64,000 nucleotides of DNA, from NCBI RefSeq assembly GCF_001650195.1, contig NZ_LXYR01000009.1:60903-124902 (forward strand). The letters run 5' to 3'. A program made the position numbers and the translations under genes. Below, piece by piece: positions 44,580 through 53,782 of the stretch. This DNA comes from Phormidesmis priestleyi BC1401 (GTDB taxonomy: Bacteria; Cyanobacteriota; Cyanobacteriia; Leptolyngbyales; Leptolyngbyaceae). Position 1 is the stretch's first letter. Each line of letters begins with the position of its first letter. Below the pieces are notes generated by a model, which saw only the letters and a program-made list of their open reading frames with translations, had not been told where the DNA came from and made no database searches.

Positions 44580-44675
44580 AACGGCTATCTCCCGCGTAGT
44601 ATGGGATACAAGTGATCATACAGATTGAGTTGTGATTCGCAATACGTGCGGAAGGTAGAAAATTTGAAGGCAGAA

Positions 44676-45227
44676 ATGGAGAAGAAAGCCTTGCGGAGAT
44701 CGCTGCTCGCAAAACGCCGATCGCAGCCTCTAGAAGAATGGCAGCAAACGAGTCAGCAAATTTGTGAACATTTAAAGGCGCTGCCTCTGGTTCAAAAAGC
44801 CAAAACAGTTTTGGCTTATTTTAGTTTTAGACAAGAACCTGATCTGAGTTTGCTCTTTTCGCTACCTAAAGTTTGGGGCTTTCCGCGTTGTGTCGAAAAA
44901 TTGTTATCGTGGCACGTTCTTTCACCCGGTTTCCCTCCTAAAACTGGAGCTTACGGGATTCTTGAACCGTCTGCTGAGAGTCCGATTTTGGAGTCCGATC
45001 GAGTGGATTTGATTCTCGTGCCGTGTGTTGCGTGTGATCTGGGAGGCTATCGACTGGGCTATGGAGGCGGCTTTTACGATCGTCTCCTCAGTGCGCCAGA
45101 GTGGAAGGAGAAACCGACGATCGGGATCGTTTTTCAGTCTGCGGTGGTTTCTGAACTGGCGATCGACCCGTGGGATCATCCACTGCAAGGAATTTGCACT
45201 GAACAGGGATATTTGAGGATCAATTAA
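44676..45227 (+). CDS. 5-formyltetrahydrofolate cyclo-ligase
   Basis: A 183-residue enzyme of the MTHFS family that converts 5-formyl-tetrahydrofolate to methenyl-tetrahydrofolate with ATP. Visible are KKALRRSLLAKRRSQPLEEW, VLAYFSFRQEPDL (substrate side), GILEPSAESP and the ATP-binding LGYGGGFYDRLL. The ATG at 44676 is preferred over the frame's earlier ATG at 44625, because family homology starts near MEKKALRR. Its last four bases overlap the oppositely oriented flavoprotein gene. Confidence 0.92.
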   Translation: MEKKALRRSLLAKRRSQPLEEWQQTSQQICEHLKALPLVQKAKTVLAYFSFRQEPDLSLLFSLPKVWGFPRCVEKLLSWHVLSPGFPPKTGAYGILEPSAESPILESDRVDLILVPCVACDLGGYRLGYGGGFYDRLLSAPEWKEKPTIGIVFQSAVVSELAIDPWDHPLQGICTEQGYLRIN

Positions 45228-46624
45228 TACCTTGATTGCTCTCTTTGCCATCGAAAAAAGTCTTCTAAAAAGTCTTGCAATCTCGTGTTGTGCTTGAGGC
45301 GTTGAGAATCCCATTCGATCGCAACTCTTGTCAAAATTTCAGAAAATGTAGGAGACGGAACCGCTAATTCTCTGAAGATTTGTATCTTGAGTTTTTGATT
45401 GATTGCAAGGGCGATCGTGCTAATCAATTCGCTTGCGTCACTGCTCACAATATGCGCTCCTAAAATCTCTCCATTACGACGAGTGATGACTTTACAAACT
45501 CCAGTTGTTTTATGTTGAATGTGCGCTTTTGCTAACGTCTTGAAAAATTGCCTCACCACCACAACGTCTTTTCCATAGGCTCGAATAGCTTGAGACTCGG
45601 TTAAGCCAACCCAAGCGAGTTGTGGATTCGTAAATATAATGTGAGGGATCTGACGATCGTCAATCTTAAATAACGGGAAAAACAACGCATTCTTTAATGC
45701 GACATTGGCTTCTTGTTGAGCGATCGAGTGAATGCGACTGCCGCAAACATAGATTTGATGATTTAACGTTTGCAGTTTGGTGTTGACGCGAACCGGAAAC
45801 GAAACGCCCATTGCTTCTAGATTCAAAGACTCTAGATTGGGCTGTGATCCCGTTGCTAGGAGAATCTCATCGGTTTCGATCGCTTCGTCACCCGCCTGAA
45901 CCCATTTTTTAGATTGAATCTTTCTCACTTGAGTAACGTGAGTGTGAGTCAACACACGAATTCCTTCGGCTTCTAACTGAGCTTGAATCAGAAAAGCGGC
46001 TTCTCGATCGGCAGTTTCTAGCATTCCACGGCTCAAAATTAGAGTGACGTGAGAGCCTAACTGAGTAAACGTGTGTGCAAGTTCAATGCCGATCTCATCA
46101 TCGCCAATAATCACTAATTTTGATGGAACAATTTGCCCAATCGTTTCAGACGTTAAATAGCCTGTAGTTTGCAACCCTTCGATATTTGGAATCAGAGGAA
46201 TGTGATCGGTTGCGATTAAGAAAGTCCGAGATCGTAGCACTCGCCCATTGACAACAAAACCAGAAAAAGGCTTGCGGCAAAATTCACCTACACTTGCAAC
46301 AAATTCGATGCCTAGCGAAGCTAAAACGGCTGGCGATTCCAATTCTTGAAGACTAGATGCGATCGCGTCTGCCCATCTTTTTGCCTCCGTCAGTTGTGGC
46401 GCTTCGGAAACCATTTCTGACGCATAGAAACTGAGTTGATTTGCCCGATCGAGGCGTTGAGAAATTTCTCCAATCTCTGCAAAGGCACGACGAACGATCG
46501 TCGAATCGGAACGAGTGTTTTGTGCCACGAGCGCCACTCTTGCTTTTAATCGTGCAGCAGAGACGGCGGCGTGAATTCCCGCAGGGGTGTTTCCGATGAC
46601 AACCAAATCATAGTCAACTGCCAT
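45224..46624 (-). CDS. Pyridine-nucleotide-disulfide-oxidoreductase-like flavoprotein without redox cysteines
   Basis: A 466-residue protein with the fold of mercuric reductase or lipoamide dehydrogenase. FAD binding is clear: YDLVVIGNTPAGIHAAVSAA at the N-terminus; NAD(P) binding: KLVIIGDDEIGIELAHTFTQ; and the second FAD motif reads IYVCGSRI instead of AGD. The redox CxxxxC that normally follows the first motif is absent (NTRSDSTIVRRAFAEIGEIS contains no cysteine), and the C-terminal HPT motif reads SPT. It cannot perform disulfide chemistry by the usual route; NAD(P)H oxidase, dehydrogenase or a non-catalytic role is possible. It starts six bases after cobD on the same strand. Confidence 0.82.
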   Translation of the reverse strand: MAVDYDLVVIGNTPAGIHAAVSAARLKARVALVAQNTRSDSTIVRRAFAEIGEISQRLDRANQLSFYASEMVSEAPQLTEAKRWADAIASSLQELESPAVLASLGIEFVASVGEFCRKPFSGFVVNGRVLRSRTFLIATDHIPLIPNIEGLQTTGYLTSETIGQIVPSKLVIIGDDEIGIELAHTFTQLGSHVTLILSRGMLETADREAAFLIQAQLEAEGIRVLTHTHVTQVRKIQSKKWVQAGDEAIETDEILLATGSQPNLESLNLEAMGVSFPVRVNTKLQTLNHQIYVCGSRIHSIAQQEANVALKNALFFPLFKIDDRQIPHIIFTNPQLAWVGLTESQAIRAYGKDVVVVRQFFKTLAKAHIQHKTTGVCKVITRRNGEILGAHIVSSDASELISTIALAINQKLKIQIFRELAVPSPTFSEILTRVAIEWDSQRLKHNTRLQDFLEDFFRWQREQSRY

Positions 46625-46630
46625 AGATCT

Positions 46631-47707
46631 CTACAAAACGTCGGTTAAGCCTGCGATCAGGCGTTGATTTTCAGACTCAGACCGCACCGCCACTCGAAAG
46701 TAACGATCGCCCAATTCTGGAAAACTTACACAATCTCGAATCAAAATCTGGTGCTGTTTTAAGAGTCGCTGTTGAATCTCAGGCACCGACTGGTCTGACC
46801 GCACTAAGAAAAAATTAGCCGCACTCGCATAGGGATGCAATCCCGGCAAGGCTGATAGCCCTTGAAATAGTTTAGGTTTGGCGACTTCTAACCAATTCCA
46901 CGTCTGCTGCTGAAACTCGGTATCTGACAACATCGCCTCAGCCGCAACCGACGCTAAAACGTTAACCGACCACGGATCTCGGCGAGTTTGCCACACTTTT
47001 AAGTAATCGGGATGCGCGATCGCATATCCCAGCCGCAATCCGGGCAGACTATAGAATTTTGTCAGCGATCGCAAGATCACCAAATTTGGATAGTGCTGCA
47101 CATCGTCAATGAGACTTTGCTGACGATCGGGGGGCAAAAAATCCATAAATGCCTCATCGACCACTACCAGCGAGAATTCTTTTAGGCAAAATAGAATCGA
47201 CTCTCGTGAAAACAGTTGCCCCGTCGGATTGTGGGGATTGTTGAGCAACAAACCTTCACAAGTCGGTTGAATCACGGCAGAAAGATCCATTGAGACCGAC
47301 TCAAAGCCTCGCTGATTTCCTGCAAAGTCAAAAGGACACCGATGCACCTTCGCATCAAAGGCGCTCAATGCCCGAAAATAATCGCTAAACCCTGGCGTGA
47401 GCACCTGAGTAGCATCTAACGTTGCCAAATCCCAGCAAGCCCAGGTGAGCAACTCGGCGGCACCATTTCCGGGCAAAATCCAGTCAATCGACAACTGATG
47501 AAACCGAGCGATCGCCGATCGCAGTCGCCGATAATCTGGGTCAGGATACTCCCGCACCAGATTTAAGTTGGATTGAATTGCCGCGATCGCCGATTGAGGA
47601 GGACCCAACGGGCTAATGCTGGCAGAAAAATCAAGAATGGCAGAGGGAGAACAGCCAGCCAGTTCTGCTGCCCAAGCCAAATTCCCCCCGTGCACTGGTC
47701 GATTCAA
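46631..47707 (-). CDS. cobD: L-threonine-O-3-phosphate decarboxylase-type aminotransferase
   Basis: A 358-residue fold-type I PLP protein of the CobD/HisC group. The opening HGGNLAWAAELAGCSPSAIL is typical for CobD, which makes (R)-1-amino-2-propanol O-2-phosphate for the cobalamin loop. Other blocks: NPHNPTGQLFSRESIL, VVDEAFMDFLPP and LRSLTKFYSLPGLRLGYAIA with the PLP lysine in SLTKFYSLPG. A histidinol-phosphate aminotransferase paralogue is the alternative, but the HGGN start favours CobD. The gene lies between HU and the flavoprotein on the same strand. Confidence 0.85.
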   Translation of the reverse strand: MNRPVHGGNLAWAAELAGCSPSAILDFSASISPLGPPQSAIAAIQSNLNLVREYPDPDYRRLRSAIARFHQLSIDWILPGNGAAELLTWACWDLATLDATQVLTPGFSDYFRALSAFDAKVHRCPFDFAGNQRGFESVSMDLSAVIQPTCEGLLLNNPHNPTGQLFSRESILFCLKEFSLVVVDEAFMDFLPPDRQQSLIDDVQHYPNLVILRSLTKFYSLPGLRLGYAIAHPDYLKVWQTRRDPWSVNVLASVAAEAMLSDTEFQQQTWNWLEVAKPKLFQGLSALPGLHPYASAANFFLVRSDQSVPEIQQRLLKQHQILIRDCVSFPELGDRYFRVAVRSESENQRLIAGLTDVL

Positions 47708-47736
47708 AAAGGTTGCCTGTTGAATAATTGAGCGAG

Positions 47737-48018
47737 TTATTTAGCGGGAGCGACCTTCTCTTTAAAGAGTTTCCCAGCCGAGAAAGCAGGAACCTTGGTC
47801 GCCGGAATCTCCATCTTATCGCCCGTTTTGGGGTTGCGCCCTTCACGAGCCTTGCGCTCACGCGGCTCAAACGAGCCAAACCCCACGAGCGTTACTTTGT
47901 CACCCGAAGATACGGCTTCAACGATCGTTTCAATCACAGCCGTCAAAACGGCATCAGCTTGTTTTTTGGTGACACTGGCTTTATCAGCGACGGCATCTAC
48001 GAGTTCGCCCTTGTTCAT
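47737..48018 (-). CDS. HU-family DNA-binding protein
   Basis: A 93-residue histone-like protein that bends and compacts DNA. It begins MNKGELVDAVADKASVTKKQ and has the HU signature GFGSFEPRERKAREGRNPKT with GDKMEIPATKVPAFSAGKLF. The ATG at 48018 follows GAGGAGATTTAT, a good ribosome site; the open frame continues upstream to 48063 without need. Single gene with its own promoter region in the gap to 48369. Confidence 0.95.
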   Translation of the reverse strand: MNKGELVDAVADKASVTKKQADAVLTAVIETIVEAVSSGDKVTLVGFGSFEPRERKAREGRNPKTGDKMEIPATKVPAFSAGKLFKEKVAPAK

Positions 48019-48369
48019 ATAAATCTCCTCAGAGGTTGTCTTGTGGGTAATTGGGTGTCTCACAGTGAGACTAAAAATGAAGGTTCGAGGGGGTCAGCTC
48101 AAAACGGCTGAAACTCCCATTCACTCGAATTTTCAATGACCCATTCTATAGGCTGTTTTACACATATGGAGCGTCAAACGCTTTAAGTTATATAGACTTC
48201 AGCGCTTTTTAGCCAAATTTGAGCAAATCAATAAGCATTTATGCTTAATCGCAAGAATTGTTCACTAAGAAAAGTTACGATATTCCCGCTCTCTCTGGTT
48301 TTGAGTGAGATCAGAGGCGCGATCGCAGAAAAGAATAATAGACCGCGATCGTGTCTCATTTGAGAACGC
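48019..48369. other. Intergenic stretch before HU
   Basis: About 350 bases upstream of the HU gene and downstream of the gene that ends at 48370. It should contain the HU promoter. Two HIP1-like CGCGATCG sites lie near 48318 and 48344. I see no gene, tRNA or clear terminator. Confidence 0.4.
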
Positions 48370-50010
48370 TCACATCCAATCCACTGCAAATTTGCGTTCT
48401 AGCGTTCCTAGCCCTAGCTGATCAGAGCCGATCGCGGGCACTTCAAACAACGCCACCATATCTTTGAGACTGGGGTTACCGCGACTCGCCCCCGTTAACC
48501 CTTTGGCAATTACCAACCCACAATAGCCTTTTGTCTTTTTGCAGCGCTGATCCCACTTCTTTCGCGCTTGCAGATGAGTTGGCTCGTCTTCCTCAAATTC
48601 GCCAAATAGGTGAAGCTCATCGTTGCCCGTTTGCAAAAGTCCGAGGTCATAATGATCGCCCACAAATGGGTCAGACCCCGGATTAAAGCAGATGCCCGTA
48701 ATTCCTCCAGCCGATTGAATCTCTGCGATCATTGCCTTTGCTTTGGGTCGCGACGTTTGAATCAAAATCACGGGCAAGCCTTCTCCCACTTCGGCGGGTT
48801 CTCCGGGCTGGTGATAGTCAAGCTGCGATCGCATTCGTTCCACCGTCTCCCACGGAATTACGCCCAGGCTGAGAAACGAATTTTCGGGCACCAGGTCATC
48901 GCGAATCACCGGAAAAGCCGCCTCTTCGTCATCGCCTACTAGCGCAAACAGTTCGTCTGCTACGTCAGGCATCGTCGCCACTTTGACCGACACCAGAGCA
49001 ACGTCTGCGTCTGCCCCTTTGGGCACCGGAATTTTATAGCGACTGCTGATCGGCGGAAAAGCATCGTTTTCTAGTTTGCGACGATGTTGACGCACAAATC
49101 GATGCAGGGCTTCAAGCACCACCAAGAGAGCGATCGCTTCTTCGTCATAGAGAAACGATCGGATGCCTTCTAACGGATGCAGATTGCCAAAAACAGGCTT
49201 GATGTCTGAATCGTCTGATTCTGCAAGATCAAATTCTTCCTCAAATTCTTCCTCTTCACGATCCGCTTCGTAGGTGACAAACAGACAGTCTTGCCCCAAA
49301 AAAGCCTCTTCCATCTGTTCAAGCGACTCATTTGCCAGCACTCGCTGCCGAAATTGCTTGAGAGAATCGAGCGATCGATACAGCAAGATGCCATACTCCA
49401 TGCCCAACATCCCCATCACAGAGGCATAGACCGTGCTGAGATCCCACTGATTCAACTCGATTTCTAAAATCTGATGATCCCCCAGCATCTCCCAGGGGGC
49501 ATCTTGCCAAATCTCTTCTGCCTTCTCAATCAGCGGATCGGCAAACTGGGGCGGCAGTTTTGGCGGGCGCGTCTCTGCTACATCTTGAAAGCCGCGAAAA
49601 ATCTCATCAATCAGCGGCAGTTCGGGCACATAGTCCAAAACGATCTCTAAGTCTTGCAGCACGCCCCGCAGATAAAACTGAGTTTCACGATCTCGCACCA
49701 CAATTTTTTGCGGTCTAGCGGGTTGCCCAGGATTGTGAGGATGCTCCATCGCGCGCAGTAGAGTTCGCACGATCGCTTCCGGTCCCGTTTCTGCCGGAAC
49801 CACATCCATCGCGCGCACAACTCCCATCGACCCATCGACCCAGAGAATGCACTCGCCGTCTGGCTTAGAGGGTGATGCACTCGGCTCTGTCCAGTCGGTC
49901 TGCGCCATCGGTGAACCAGATGAAAGGGGACGACGATCGCCCTCCCACACGTTAGGAAACTGCGGCAAATCAAGAAGCCGACGACGAGTAGCACGATTGA
50001 GACCAGTCAT
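48370..50010 (-). CDS. Conserved cyanobacterial protein of unknown function
   Basis: A 546-residue soluble protein. It opens MTGLNRATRRRLLDLPQFPN and VWEGDRRPLS, then CILWVDGSMGVVRAMDVVPA; the centre is very acidic (REEEEFEEEFDLAESDDSD); the C-terminal part has GEGLPVILIQTSRPKAKAMI and ALFEVPAIGSDQLGLGTLER. The start at 50010 is chosen because the conserved-looking NRATRRRL follows, while the frame runs open to 50094. No signal peptide or membrane segment. I do not recognise a defined function. Confidence 0.72.
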   Translation of the reverse strand: MTGLNRATRRRLLDLPQFPNVWEGDRRPLSSGSPMAQTDWTEPSASPSKPDGECILWVDGSMGVVRAMDVVPAETGPEAIVRTLLRAMEHPHNPGQPARPQKIVVRDRETQFYLRGVLQDLEIVLDYVPELPLIDEIFRGFQDVAETRPPKLPPQFADPLIEKAEEIWQDAPWEMLGDHQILEIELNQWDLSTVYASVMGMLGMEYGILLYRSLDSLKQFRQRVLANESLEQMEEAFLGQDCLFVTYEADREEEEFEEEFDLAESDDSDIKPVFGNLHPLEGIRSFLYDEEAIALLVVLEALHRFVRQHRRKLENDAFPPISSRYKIPVPKGADADVALVSVKVATMPDVADELFALVGDDEEAAFPVIRDDLVPENSFLSLGVIPWETVERMRSQLDYHQPGEPAEVGEGLPVILIQTSRPKAKAMIAEIQSAGGITGICFNPGSDPFVGDHYDLGLLQTGNDELHLFGEFEEDEPTHLQARKKWDQRCKKTKGYCGLVIAKGLTGASRGNPSLKDMVALFEVPAIGSDQLGLGTLERKFAVDWM

Positions 50011-50227
50011 AACCAAGCCAGATAACGGAAGAACAGAGCCGACATTCGGGCAGCAGACTTTATAGTAAACGTTAATTCTTCTCCTCACCGACATTCTGCC
50101 AAGCCCTCCTTCAGCATAGCCAGCCAGGTCAAGTTATGAGTCACGAATCAGTTTTCAGTCAATAATCGATAAGATGGTGAGATAGAGACGATCGATTTTT
50201 GATGTAGCCAAGGAGTCAGACGGGCAG

Positions 50228-50584
50228 ATGACACAAACCATCCAGTCTCAACAACGCGGAATTATGATGAGCGAGACCGCGCTCAAGCATGTGATGCTGC
50301 TGCGAGAAAACCAAGGAAAAGATCTTTGTCTGCGGGTCGGCGTTCGGGGCGGCGGCTGCTCTGGAATGTCTTACACGATGGATTTTGAAGATCCTAATAA
50401 CATTCGTCCTGATGATGAAGTCTATGATTACGGCGGCTTTCAAGTGATCAGCGACCCCAAAAGCTTGCTCTATCTCTATGGTCTGATGCTGGACTATAGC
50501 GATGCTTTGATTGGCGGCGGCTTCCAGTTCACCAATCCCAACGCTAGCGCGACCTGTGGCTGCGGAAAGTCATTCACGACGTAG
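50228..50584 (+). CDS. HesB/IscA/SufA-type iron-sulfur carrier
   Basis: A 118-residue A-type carrier that takes up Fe-S clusters and passes them on to apo-proteins. The three cysteines are present: GVRGGGCSGMSY and the C-terminal CGCGKSF. The N-terminus QQRGIMMSETALKHVMLLRE and the central DFEDPNNIRPDDEVYDYGGF are typical. It is followed after 35 bases by a TPR-like gene on the same strand, so both may form an operon. I leave the gene symbol open because IscA and SufA types are not distinguishable here. Confidence 0.92.
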   Translation: MTQTIQSQQRGIMMSETALKHVMLLRENQGKDLCLRVGVRGGGCSGMSYTMDFEDPNNIRPDDEVYDYGGFQVISDPKSLLYLYGLMLDYSDALIGGGFQFTNPNASATCGCGKSFTT

Positions 50585-50619
50585 GAGATCGGGGGTCATG
50601 GGTTCAGAAATAATCGCTC

Positions 50620-51075
50620 ATGACCGATTCAGTTGTTCAAATTTCTAGTTCGATCATGACCCAAACCATTGAAACGCTCTTTGACGAAGGGCTTGAACGC
50701 TATAAAGCTGGAGAAGACCCAGAGGCGTTAATTCCAGTGTTTAAAGATATCTGCGATCGCTCTCGCAAAAGTAGCTCTGCCTGGACGTGTCTAGCATGGC
50801 TTTATCTGTTGGCAGACAAGCCTTTATTGGCGCTGACTGCGGCTCAAAAAGCAGTCAAGTTAAACCCTCAAGACCCTCAAGCGCGAGTCAATCTCGTGAT
50901 GGCGATGTTAGAGCTATCAAAACCTGGGGTTAGACCTCACATTGAGATTGCTCAACAGTTGACGACGCTGCCTGAGTTGGGCGATGAAGTCAAGCAAAAC
51001 ATTGCCGATGGATTTACGCGTAAGCCTGACTGGAAGAGTTTGCAGCGTGTGAATGCTTGGTTGTTTGAATCCTAA
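50620..51075 (+). CDS. TPR-type protein linked to the A-type carrier gene
   Basis: A 151-residue helical protein. TPR-like repeats are visible: AWTCLAWLYLLADKPLLALT, AAQKAVKLNPQDPQARVNLV, MAMLELSKPG. The C-terminus ends FTRKPDWKSLQRVNAWLFES. The family occurs widely in cyanobacteria next to IscA-type genes, so a role in Fe-S cluster handling or protein-protein contact is inferred. The second ATG at 50656 (MTQTIETLFDEGL) is an alternative start; neither has a strong ribosome site. A terminator follows at 51102. Confidence 0.82.
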   Translation: MTDSVVQISSSIMTQTIETLFDEGLERYKAGEDPEALIPVFKDICDRSRKSSSAWTCLAWLYLLADKPLLALTAAQKAVKLNPQDPQARVNLVMAMLELSKPGVRPHIEIAQQLTTLPELGDEVKQNIADGFTRKPDWKSLQRVNAWLFES

Positions 51076-51101
51076 AAGATTCAGGACTTGTGGAAAATCG
51101 A

Positions 51102-51136
51102 TAGAGTCTGCCCTGCACGGCTGGCTCTATTTTTTT
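51102..51136 (+). terminator. Rho-independent terminator after the TPR gene
   Basis: TAGAG and CTCTA form the outer stem, with GCC and GGC forming an inner stem around CTGCAC, followed by seven T. It lies 27 bases after the stop codon of the TPR gene. The remaining 290 bases up to the M20 gene hold no gene that I can see. Confidence 0.75.
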
Positions 51137-51427
51137 GACTCTATGCAATCCGTCATTCTCAGAAATGGATGAGTGAAAGTTAGTAAATTTAGAAGAACCG
51201 TAAAGCTCGATCGTTCCCTGTCTCCTAAACCTCATAGCTGAAACCTGCGTCAGTTGAGCAGATAGCAGGAAGCTGTCTATTTCTAAATTGCAATCTTGAG
51301 TTTATGTGTCGCAGTCATTCCGTTACGGCATCAAGGAGTTAGAGATTCAAGCCGATCGAGGGATTAGAATTGAAGAAAATATTCTGTTAAGCAACATCTG
51401 TCATCTACTCAGGAAGCGTAGTTTTTT

Positions 51428-52639
51428 ATGGTCTCTACTTTTGCGAATCCGTCTACGATCGATTTTTCTCGGATTCGTCCAGAGATTCAAGCACTGCACA
51501 CTCAGTTAGTTGAGTGGCGCAGACGGCTGCATCAACATCCTGAACTGGGCTTTTGTGAGCAGTTGACTTCAGAATTTGTTGCCCAAAAACTTCAAGAATG
51601 GGGCATTGATCATCAGACTCAAATCGCGAAAACTGGAGTCGTGGCGATCATTCAAGGCGATCGTCTGGGGCGGGTTTTGGCAATTCGGGCAGATATGGAT
51701 GCGCTGCCGATTCAGGAAGAAAACGAGGTGCCCTACAAATCGCAGCACGACGGACTGATGCACGCGTGTGGTCACGATGGACACATCACGATCGTCCTTG
51801 GCACTGCTTATTATTTGTCACAACACCGTGACTTTGCAGGAACCGTCAAAATCATTTTTCAACCTGCCGAAGAAGGTCCGGGGGGTGCCCAGCCAATGGT
51901 AGAAGCGGGTGTACTCAAAAATCCTGATGTCGATGCCATTGTTGGGCTGCATTTGTGGAATCAACTGCCATTAGGGACAGCAGGTGTGCGATCGGGGGCG
52001 TTAATGGCAGCCGTCGAGACGTTTCGCTGCACGATTTTTGGCAAAGGTGGACATGGCGCAATTCCGCAACAAACGATCGACTCGATCGTTGTGGCTTCTC
52101 AAGTGGTGAATGCTCTGCAAACGATCGTGGCGCGAAACATTGACCCGATCGAGTCGGCAGTCGTGACCGTGGGTGAATTTCATGCCGGAACCGCGTGTAA
52201 CGTGATTGCTGACACAGCTCGTATGAGCGGCACTGTCCGATATTTCAACCCAAATTATGGCGATTATTTTGCCCAGCGCATCGAGCAAGTGATCGCTGGA
52301 ATCTGCCAGAGTCACGGTGCGAGATATGAGTTGGATTATCAGAAACTGTATCCGCCTGTAATCAATGATGTCGCGATCGCCGATTTGGTACGATCTGTCG
52401 CTGAAACCGTGATTGAGTCGCCGTTGGGAATCGTCTCTAACTGTCAAACGATGGGCGGCGAAGATATGTCATTCTTTCTGCAAGCGGTTCCGGGCTGTTA
52501 CTTCTTTTTGGGGTCTGCTAACGCTCGAAAAGGATTAGATTTTCCTCATCATCATCCTCGCTTCGATTTTGATGAGACCGCTCTCAGCATGGGAGTCGAA
52601 ATCTTTGTGCGGTGCGTTGAAAAATTCTGTAAACCTTAA
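51428..52639 (+). CDS. M20-family amidohydrolase
   Basis: A 403-residue di-zinc peptidase/amidohydrolase of the hippuricase or IAA-amino-acid hydrolase type. Metal sites are in LAIRADMDALPIQEE, LMHACGHDGHITIVLGTAYY and FQPAEEGPGGAQPM; HHHPRFDFDE near the end is also conserved. The dimerisation insert is complete. It would release an amino acid from an N-acyl or amide substrate in the cytoplasm; the actual substrate is not known. Monocistronic, as the flanking gaps are long. Confidence 0.92.
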   Translation: MVSTFANPSTIDFSRIRPEIQALHTQLVEWRRRLHQHPELGFCEQLTSEFVAQKLQEWGIDHQTQIAKTGVVAIIQGDRLGRVLAIRADMDALPIQEENEVPYKSQHDGLMHACGHDGHITIVLGTAYYLSQHRDFAGTVKIIFQPAEEGPGGAQPMVEAGVLKNPDVDAIVGLHLWNQLPLGTAGVRSGALMAAVETFRCTIFGKGGHGAIPQQTIDSIVVASQVVNALQTIVARNIDPIESAVVTVGEFHAGTACNVIADTARMSGTVRYFNPNYGDYFAQRIEQVIAGICQSHGARYELDYQKLYPPVINDVAIADLVRSVAETVIESPLGIVSNCQTMGGEDMSFFLQAVPGCYFFLGSANARKGLDFPHHHPRFDFDETALSMGVEIFVRCVEKFCKP

Positions 52640-52823
52640 CTTAGAATCTGCGGGTCTACAGCTTTTCTCAAATTTCTACCTCTTTAGTGAGATTGTGAGT
52701 CATTACTAACAATCTTCAATTTTGTACAAGAGCTATCTATAAGCTTTGTCTAATCTAGACTTCAGAGATTAGAAACTTTGCTGTGGATACATCAGATCAT
52801 CAGAAGGCTTTCTGGTCTAATGC

Positions 52824-52850
52824 AAATCATAATCATAACGATTATGATTT
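52824..52850. promoter_or_regulatory. Fur-like palindrome upstream of the superoxide dismutase gene
   Basis: Perfect 11-base inverted arms, AAATCATAATC and GATTATGATTT, with five bases between. It lies 46 to 72 bases upstream of the SOD start codon, in the likely promoter region. The AT-rich NATWAT-like half-sites resemble Fur-family (Fur, Zur, PerR) boxes. Which Fur-family protein binds cannot be told from the sequence. Confidence 0.7.
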
Positions 52851-52896
52851 AAGAAGAGATTACAGTCCGTTGAACCCTGATTTTTAGGAAACCTAT

Positions 52897-53517
52897 ATGG
52901 CTCACCAATTAGCTCCGTTACCCTACAGCTATGATGCTTTAGAGCCTTTCATCGACACTCAGACGATGCAGTTGCACCACGATAAGCACCATGCTGCTTA
53001 TGTGAACAACCTAAATGGTGCGATCTCAAACTACGCTGATCTGCAAAGCAAAAGCGTTGAAGAGTTGGTCAAAATGCTCGACAGCGTTCCCGAAGACATT
53101 CGCGCAACGATACGCAACAACGCTGGCGGCGATGTCAATCACACAATGTTTTGGCAAATCATGAAGCCCAACGGCGGCGGAGAGCCAGCGGGTGACCTGG
53201 CTCGTGAGATCGATCGCACCTTTGGCACCTTTGACACCTTCAAACAGCAGTTTAACGACGCGGGTGTAAAGCGTTTTGGCAGCGGTTGGGTTTGGCTCGT
53301 GAAAAACAATCAAGGAACTCTGCAAATCACAAGCACTGCTAATCAAGATAGCCCTTTGAGCGAGGGTTATTATCCCATCATGGGAAATGACGTTTGGGAA
53401 CACGCTTACTATTTAAAGTATCAAAATCGTCGTCCAGAATACTTAAATGCCTGGTGGAATGTGATCAATTGGGATGAGATCAACCGCCGTTTTGCTAAGT
53501 CTCAGTCCGCTACCTAA
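52897..53517 (+). CDS. sodA: Superoxide dismutase, Mn type
   Basis: A 206-residue enzyme of the Fe/Mn superoxide dismutase family. Metal ligands: His in [19 protein letters not shown], His in [10 protein letters not shown], and Asp and His in [13 protein letters not shown]. The stretch [15 protein letters not shown] and the later STANQDSPL match the Mn-type (Gly-Gly and Gln at the discriminating sites) rather than Fe-type proteins. It lacks the N-terminal membrane anchor seen in some cyanobacterial Mn-SODs, so it would be soluble. A Fur-like palindrome lies just upstream, which fits derepression when iron is scarce. A hairpin with T run follows downstream. Confidence 0.92.
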   Translation: MAHQLAPLPYSYDALEPFIDTQTMQLHHDKHHAAYVNNLNGAISNYADLQSKSVEELVKMLDSVPEDIRATIRNNAGGDVNHTMFWQIMKPNGGGEPAGDLAREIDRTFGTFDTFKQQFNDAGVKRFGSGWVWLVKNNQGTLQITSTANQDSPLSEGYYPIMGNDVWEHAYYLKYQNRRPEYLNAWWNVINWDEINRRFAKSQSAT

Positions 53518-53664
53518 CTCTTGTAGTGAACTGGTAACTTTAAACTTGGTTTAAAATAGGGATCACCATACCCTGTGATCGAAGTCACTAGAGCTGAACC
53601 ATCTGCCAGACATACTGTACAAGACTCAACTTTAGCCGAGTCATCAACAGGGAACACACGACTG

Positions 53665-53699
53665 ACCGACAGGTTTCTGATAGAGACTGTCGGTTTTTT
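53665..53699 (+). terminator. Terminator-like hairpin downstream of sodA
   Basis: ACCGACAG and CTGTCGGT form a perfect eight-base stem, followed by six T. It lies 150 bases after the SOD stop codon, so the SOD transcript may carry a long 3' end. Confidence 0.75.
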
Positions 53700-53782
53700 G
53701 TTATAAAGCAAAAATAATGCGTAGTTAGCAGATGCTCGCCATTAGTTGGGAATCGAGTGCTGATGAGTTTGGATATAAATTA

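Noticed and set aside
53514..53711. A 65-codon minus-strand ORF whose second half (VCLADGSALVTSITGYGDPY) looks fairly protein-like.
   Set aside because: Its start region overlaps the sodA terminator hairpin and there is no ribosome site. It overlaps the sodA stop codon. It may be a small gene, but I cannot support it.
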